Shown piece by piece: positions 62,349 to 64,000 of a DNA stretch of 64,000 nt (positions are counted from its first letter, which is position 1; the number at the start of each line of letters is the position of its first letter). Position numbers and translations under genes: made by a program. Source of the stretch: Thiodiazotropha sp040507035 (GTDB taxonomy: Bacteria; Pseudomonadota; Gammaproteobacteria; Chromatiales; Chromatiaceae); assembly GCA_040507035.1 (NCBI GenBank), contig JBEVVR010000015.1:124001-188000 (forward strand), written 5' to 3'. Under the pieces are notes generated by a model that was not told the DNA's origin, ran no database searches, and saw only the letters and a list, made by a program, of their open reading frames with translations.

Positions 62349-63050
62349 TCATTCGCAACGGGAAAGATAATCCGCAGCCAACTGCAGATCCTCCGGACGG
62401 GTGATTTTGATATTGCTCGCATCCCCTTCAACCATCAGAGGACGATGACCAGCCAGTTCCATGGCACTGGCGTCATCGGTCACCATTGCGCCATTCCCAA
62501 TGGCACGCTCAAGGGCCTGGTATAGAGGACCAAGACGAAACATCTGCGGGGTCAGGGCATGCCAGAGACCTTCCCGTGAGACGGTGCGCTCTACACTGCC
62601 TTCATTGTCGACAGCTTTCAGAGTATCGCGAACCGGCACACCAAGCAGGCCACCAACGGGATGATCCATCAGTGTTTCGATTAAACGATCAAGATCGCTA
62701 CGGGAGAGACAGGGGCGTGCCGCATCATGGACCAGCACCCAATCCTCGTCGGCGGCCTGCTGTTTCAAGGCACCCAGGGCGTTTAGCACTGAATGGCAGC
62801 GCTCCTCTCCGCCCTCGACCCTGACGATTCTCGTATCTTCGGCGAAGTCGCACGCCTGCCACAGCTCATCATCAGAAGAGAGCGCCAGGTAAACGCCCTC
62901 AATGTTGGGATGGCTGAGCAGCCTATCCAGGGTATGGTCGATGACCCGCCTTCCCGCCAGATCCAAATACTGTTTGGGGATCATGGCACCCATGCGTTGT
63001 CCCACACCGGCAGCGGGAACCACGCCCCAACATCGTACCCTGCTACTCAT
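62349..63050 (-). CDS. ispD: 2-C-methyl-D-erythritol 4-phosphate cytidylyltransferase
   Basis: MEP-pathway enzyme that couples MEP to CTP. 233 residues from ATG 63050 (GAGAGG upstream; an alternative ATG at 63062 overlaps ftsB). Nucleotide-binding GVVPAAGVGQRMGAMIPKQYL, then VLVHDAARPCLSRSDL and TDDASAMELAG. Directly follows ftsB. Confidence 0.97.
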   Translation of the reverse strand: MSSRVRCWGVVPAAGVGQRMGAMIPKQYLDLAGRRVIDHTLDRLLSHPNIEGVYLALSSDDELWQACDFAEDTRIVRVEGGEERCHSVLNALGALKQQAADEDWVLVHDAARPCLSRSDLDRLIETLMDHPVGGLLGVPVRDTLKAVDNEGSVERTVSREGLWHALTPQMFRLGPLYQALERAIGNGAMVTDDASAMELAGHRPLMVEGDASNIKITRPEDLQLAADYLSRCE

Positions 63051-63336
63051 CCCCTCTCTCATCGCTTGGCGCGATGACCTGATAGAAGGTCTCCCCCTCC
63101 TTGATCATGCCAAGTTCGCTGCGGGCACGCTCTTCAATGGCAGTCTGGCCGCTGCGCAGGTCTTCCACCTCAGCCTGCAGGGCACTATTGCGTTCCCGCA
63201 GGCCTACCAGCTCCTGTTGCAGATCGCTGATCTCCTGCTTGAGATTGCTGACCTCCGCCAGGCTCCCCTGGCCCACCCAGAGTCGGTACTGCAGAAAGAG
63301 CAGCAGTCCGACCAGGATGGCGATCACCAGACGCAC
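63043..63336 (-). CDS. ftsB: Cell division protein FtsB
   Basis: 97 residues. N-terminal transmembrane helix (LVIAILVGLLLFLQYRLWVG), a leucine-zipper-like coiled coil (LAEVSNLKQEISDLQQELVGLRERNSALQAEVEDL in the 28-62 region), and the conserved IEERARSELGMIKEGETFYQV end. Part of the FtsQLB divisome complex. Overlaps the ispD start. Confidence 0.97.
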   Translation of the reverse strand: MRLVIAILVGLLLFLQYRLWVGQGSLAEVSNLKQEISDLQQELVGLRERNSALQAEVEDLRSGQTAIEERARSELGMIKEGETFYQVIAPSDERGDE

Positions 63337-63346
63337 GGCTTGGAGG

Positions 63347-64000
63347 TCAGTCGACAGCTACGGGAAACGCGTCCTTTCCCGCGTAGACCGCATCGGCACC
63401 CAATTGGTCCTCGATGCGCATCAGCTGGTTGTACTTGGCAACGCGATCGGAACGGGAGAGGGAGCCGGTCTTGATCTGGCCGGTACCCGTCGCCACCACC
63501 AGATCGGCGATGGTGGTATCCTCGGTCTCCCCAGAGCGATGGGAGACCACCGCGCTATAACCTGCATTGGCCGCCATTTCGATTGCCGCCAGGGTCTCGG
63601 TCAAAGTACCTATCTGGTTGACCTTGATGAGGATGGAGTTGGCGATCTTCTCATCGATACCACGCTGGAGGATCTTGGTATTGGTGACAAACAGGTCGTC
63701 ACCCACCAGCTGTACCCGTTCGCCCAGCTTTTCGGTCAACAGCTTCCAGCCATCCCAGTCGCCCTCATCCATACCGTCCTCGATGGTGATGATCGGGTAT
63801 TGGTCTACCCAGGCGGCGAGATAGTCGGTGAATTCGGCAGCGGTGAACTTGCGTCCCTCGGAGGCGAGATTGTAGACCCCGTCCTCATAGAATTCGGAGC
63901 TGGCCACATCGAGACCCAGGTAGATATCCTTACCGGCGCTGAATCCGGCGTTGCCGATCGCCTCCAGAATCACCTCGATCGCCGCCTCGTTGGAGGGCAG
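63347..64000 (-). CDS. eno: Enolase, N-terminal part missing
   Basis: Glycolytic enzyme converting 2-phosphoglycerate to phosphoenolpyruvate. The visible 217 C-terminal residues include DQYPIITIEDGMDEGDWDGW (metal-binding Asp/Glu), GDDLFVTNTKIL, LIKVNQIGTLTETL (catalytic Lys) and SHRSGETEDTTIADLVVA. The N-terminal half lies beyond base 64000. Upstream of ftsB, as usual in Gammaproteobacteria. Confidence 0.98.
   Translation of the reverse strand: MPSNEAAIEVILEAIGNAGFSAGKDIYLGLDVASSEFYEDGVYNLASEGRKFTAAEFTDYLAAWVDQYPIITIEDGMDEGDWDGWKLLTEKLGERVQLVGDDLFVTNTKILQRGIDEKIANSILIKVNQIGTLTETLAAIEMAANAGYSAVVSHRSGETEDTTIADLVVATGTGQIKTGSLSRSDRVAKYNQLMRIEDQLGADAVYAGKDAFPVAVD

Overview
The window looks like chromosome of a sulfur-oxidising gammaproteobacterium. 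The main evidence is a complete reverse-type dissimilatory sulfite reductase locus in the order dsrABEFHCMKLJOPNRS (minus strand, about 38.4 down to 24.5 kb), the order known from Allochromatium vinosum, plus a separate soxYZ pair (10.7-11.5 kb). The surrounding housekeeping genes (rpoS, nlpD, pcm, surE, pepN, hslR, truD, ispF, ispD, ftsB, eno) are typical of Gammaproteobacteria. A relative of Sedimenticola, Thiodiazotropha or the Chromatiales is plausible, but genus cannot be fixed from the sequence alone. No tRNA, rRNA, CRISPR array, integrase or transposase gene was seen.

Layout. 1-3.8 kb: rpoS (partial), nlpD, yqaA-type gene, pcm, surE, all minus. 3.9-7.5 kb: Smr protein, then a conserved protein, a MoxR ATPase and a VWA/HExxH protein. 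7.6-11.5 kb: a haem-binding periplasmic protein, a BepA-like M48 protease, soxYZ. 11.6-16.2 kb: a membrane VWA pair, a lipid A acyltransferase, a rhodanese. 16.2-23 kb: an ABC exporter, a ParA ATPase overlapping a CHAD protein, pepN. 23.4-24.5 kb: grx, hslR and a Cys-containing small protein. 24.5-38.4 kb: the dsr operon. 38.9-40.9 kb: a divergent plus-strand set with a 58-residue protein, a 235-residue helical protein, a Cas6/Cmx6-like protein and a DsrC paralogue without any cysteine. 41-49.7 kb: small exported proteins, two Hanks-type kinases and two ECF sigma factors. 49.9-54.2 kb: a zinc-ribbon protein, a LysR regulator, membrane proteins, a thioredoxin/CcdA-like protein. 54.2-56.4 kb: an AT-rich, repeat-flanked accessory segment. 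56.5-64 kb: a PKHD hydroxylase, several conserved unknowns, truD, ispF, an HDOD protein, ispD, ftsB, eno (partial).

How the parts work together. DsrEFH and DsrC pass sulfane sulfur to DsrAB, which with siroheme and [4Fe-4S] clusters oxidises it to sulfite. DsrMKJOP is the membrane redox complex that handles DsrC, DsrL supplies the NAD(P)H/electron link, and DsrN makes sirohaem amide. SoxYZ carries thiosulfate-derived sulfur in the periplasm. At both window ends lies one housekeeping block in its usual order and orientation (eno-ftsB-ispD-ispF-truD at the right, surE-pcm-yqaA-nlpD-rpoS at the left). It is split by about 55 kb that carries the dsr locus.

The most unusual part is 38.4-40.9 kb. 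A CRISPR-type Cas6 RNA endonuclease homologue, with no CRISPR array or other cas gene in the window, is placed between an unknown helical protein and a cysteine-free DsrC paralogue (RspA-like), back to back with dsrA. A motif shared between the dsrA leader and the rspA-like leader suggests possible co-regulation.
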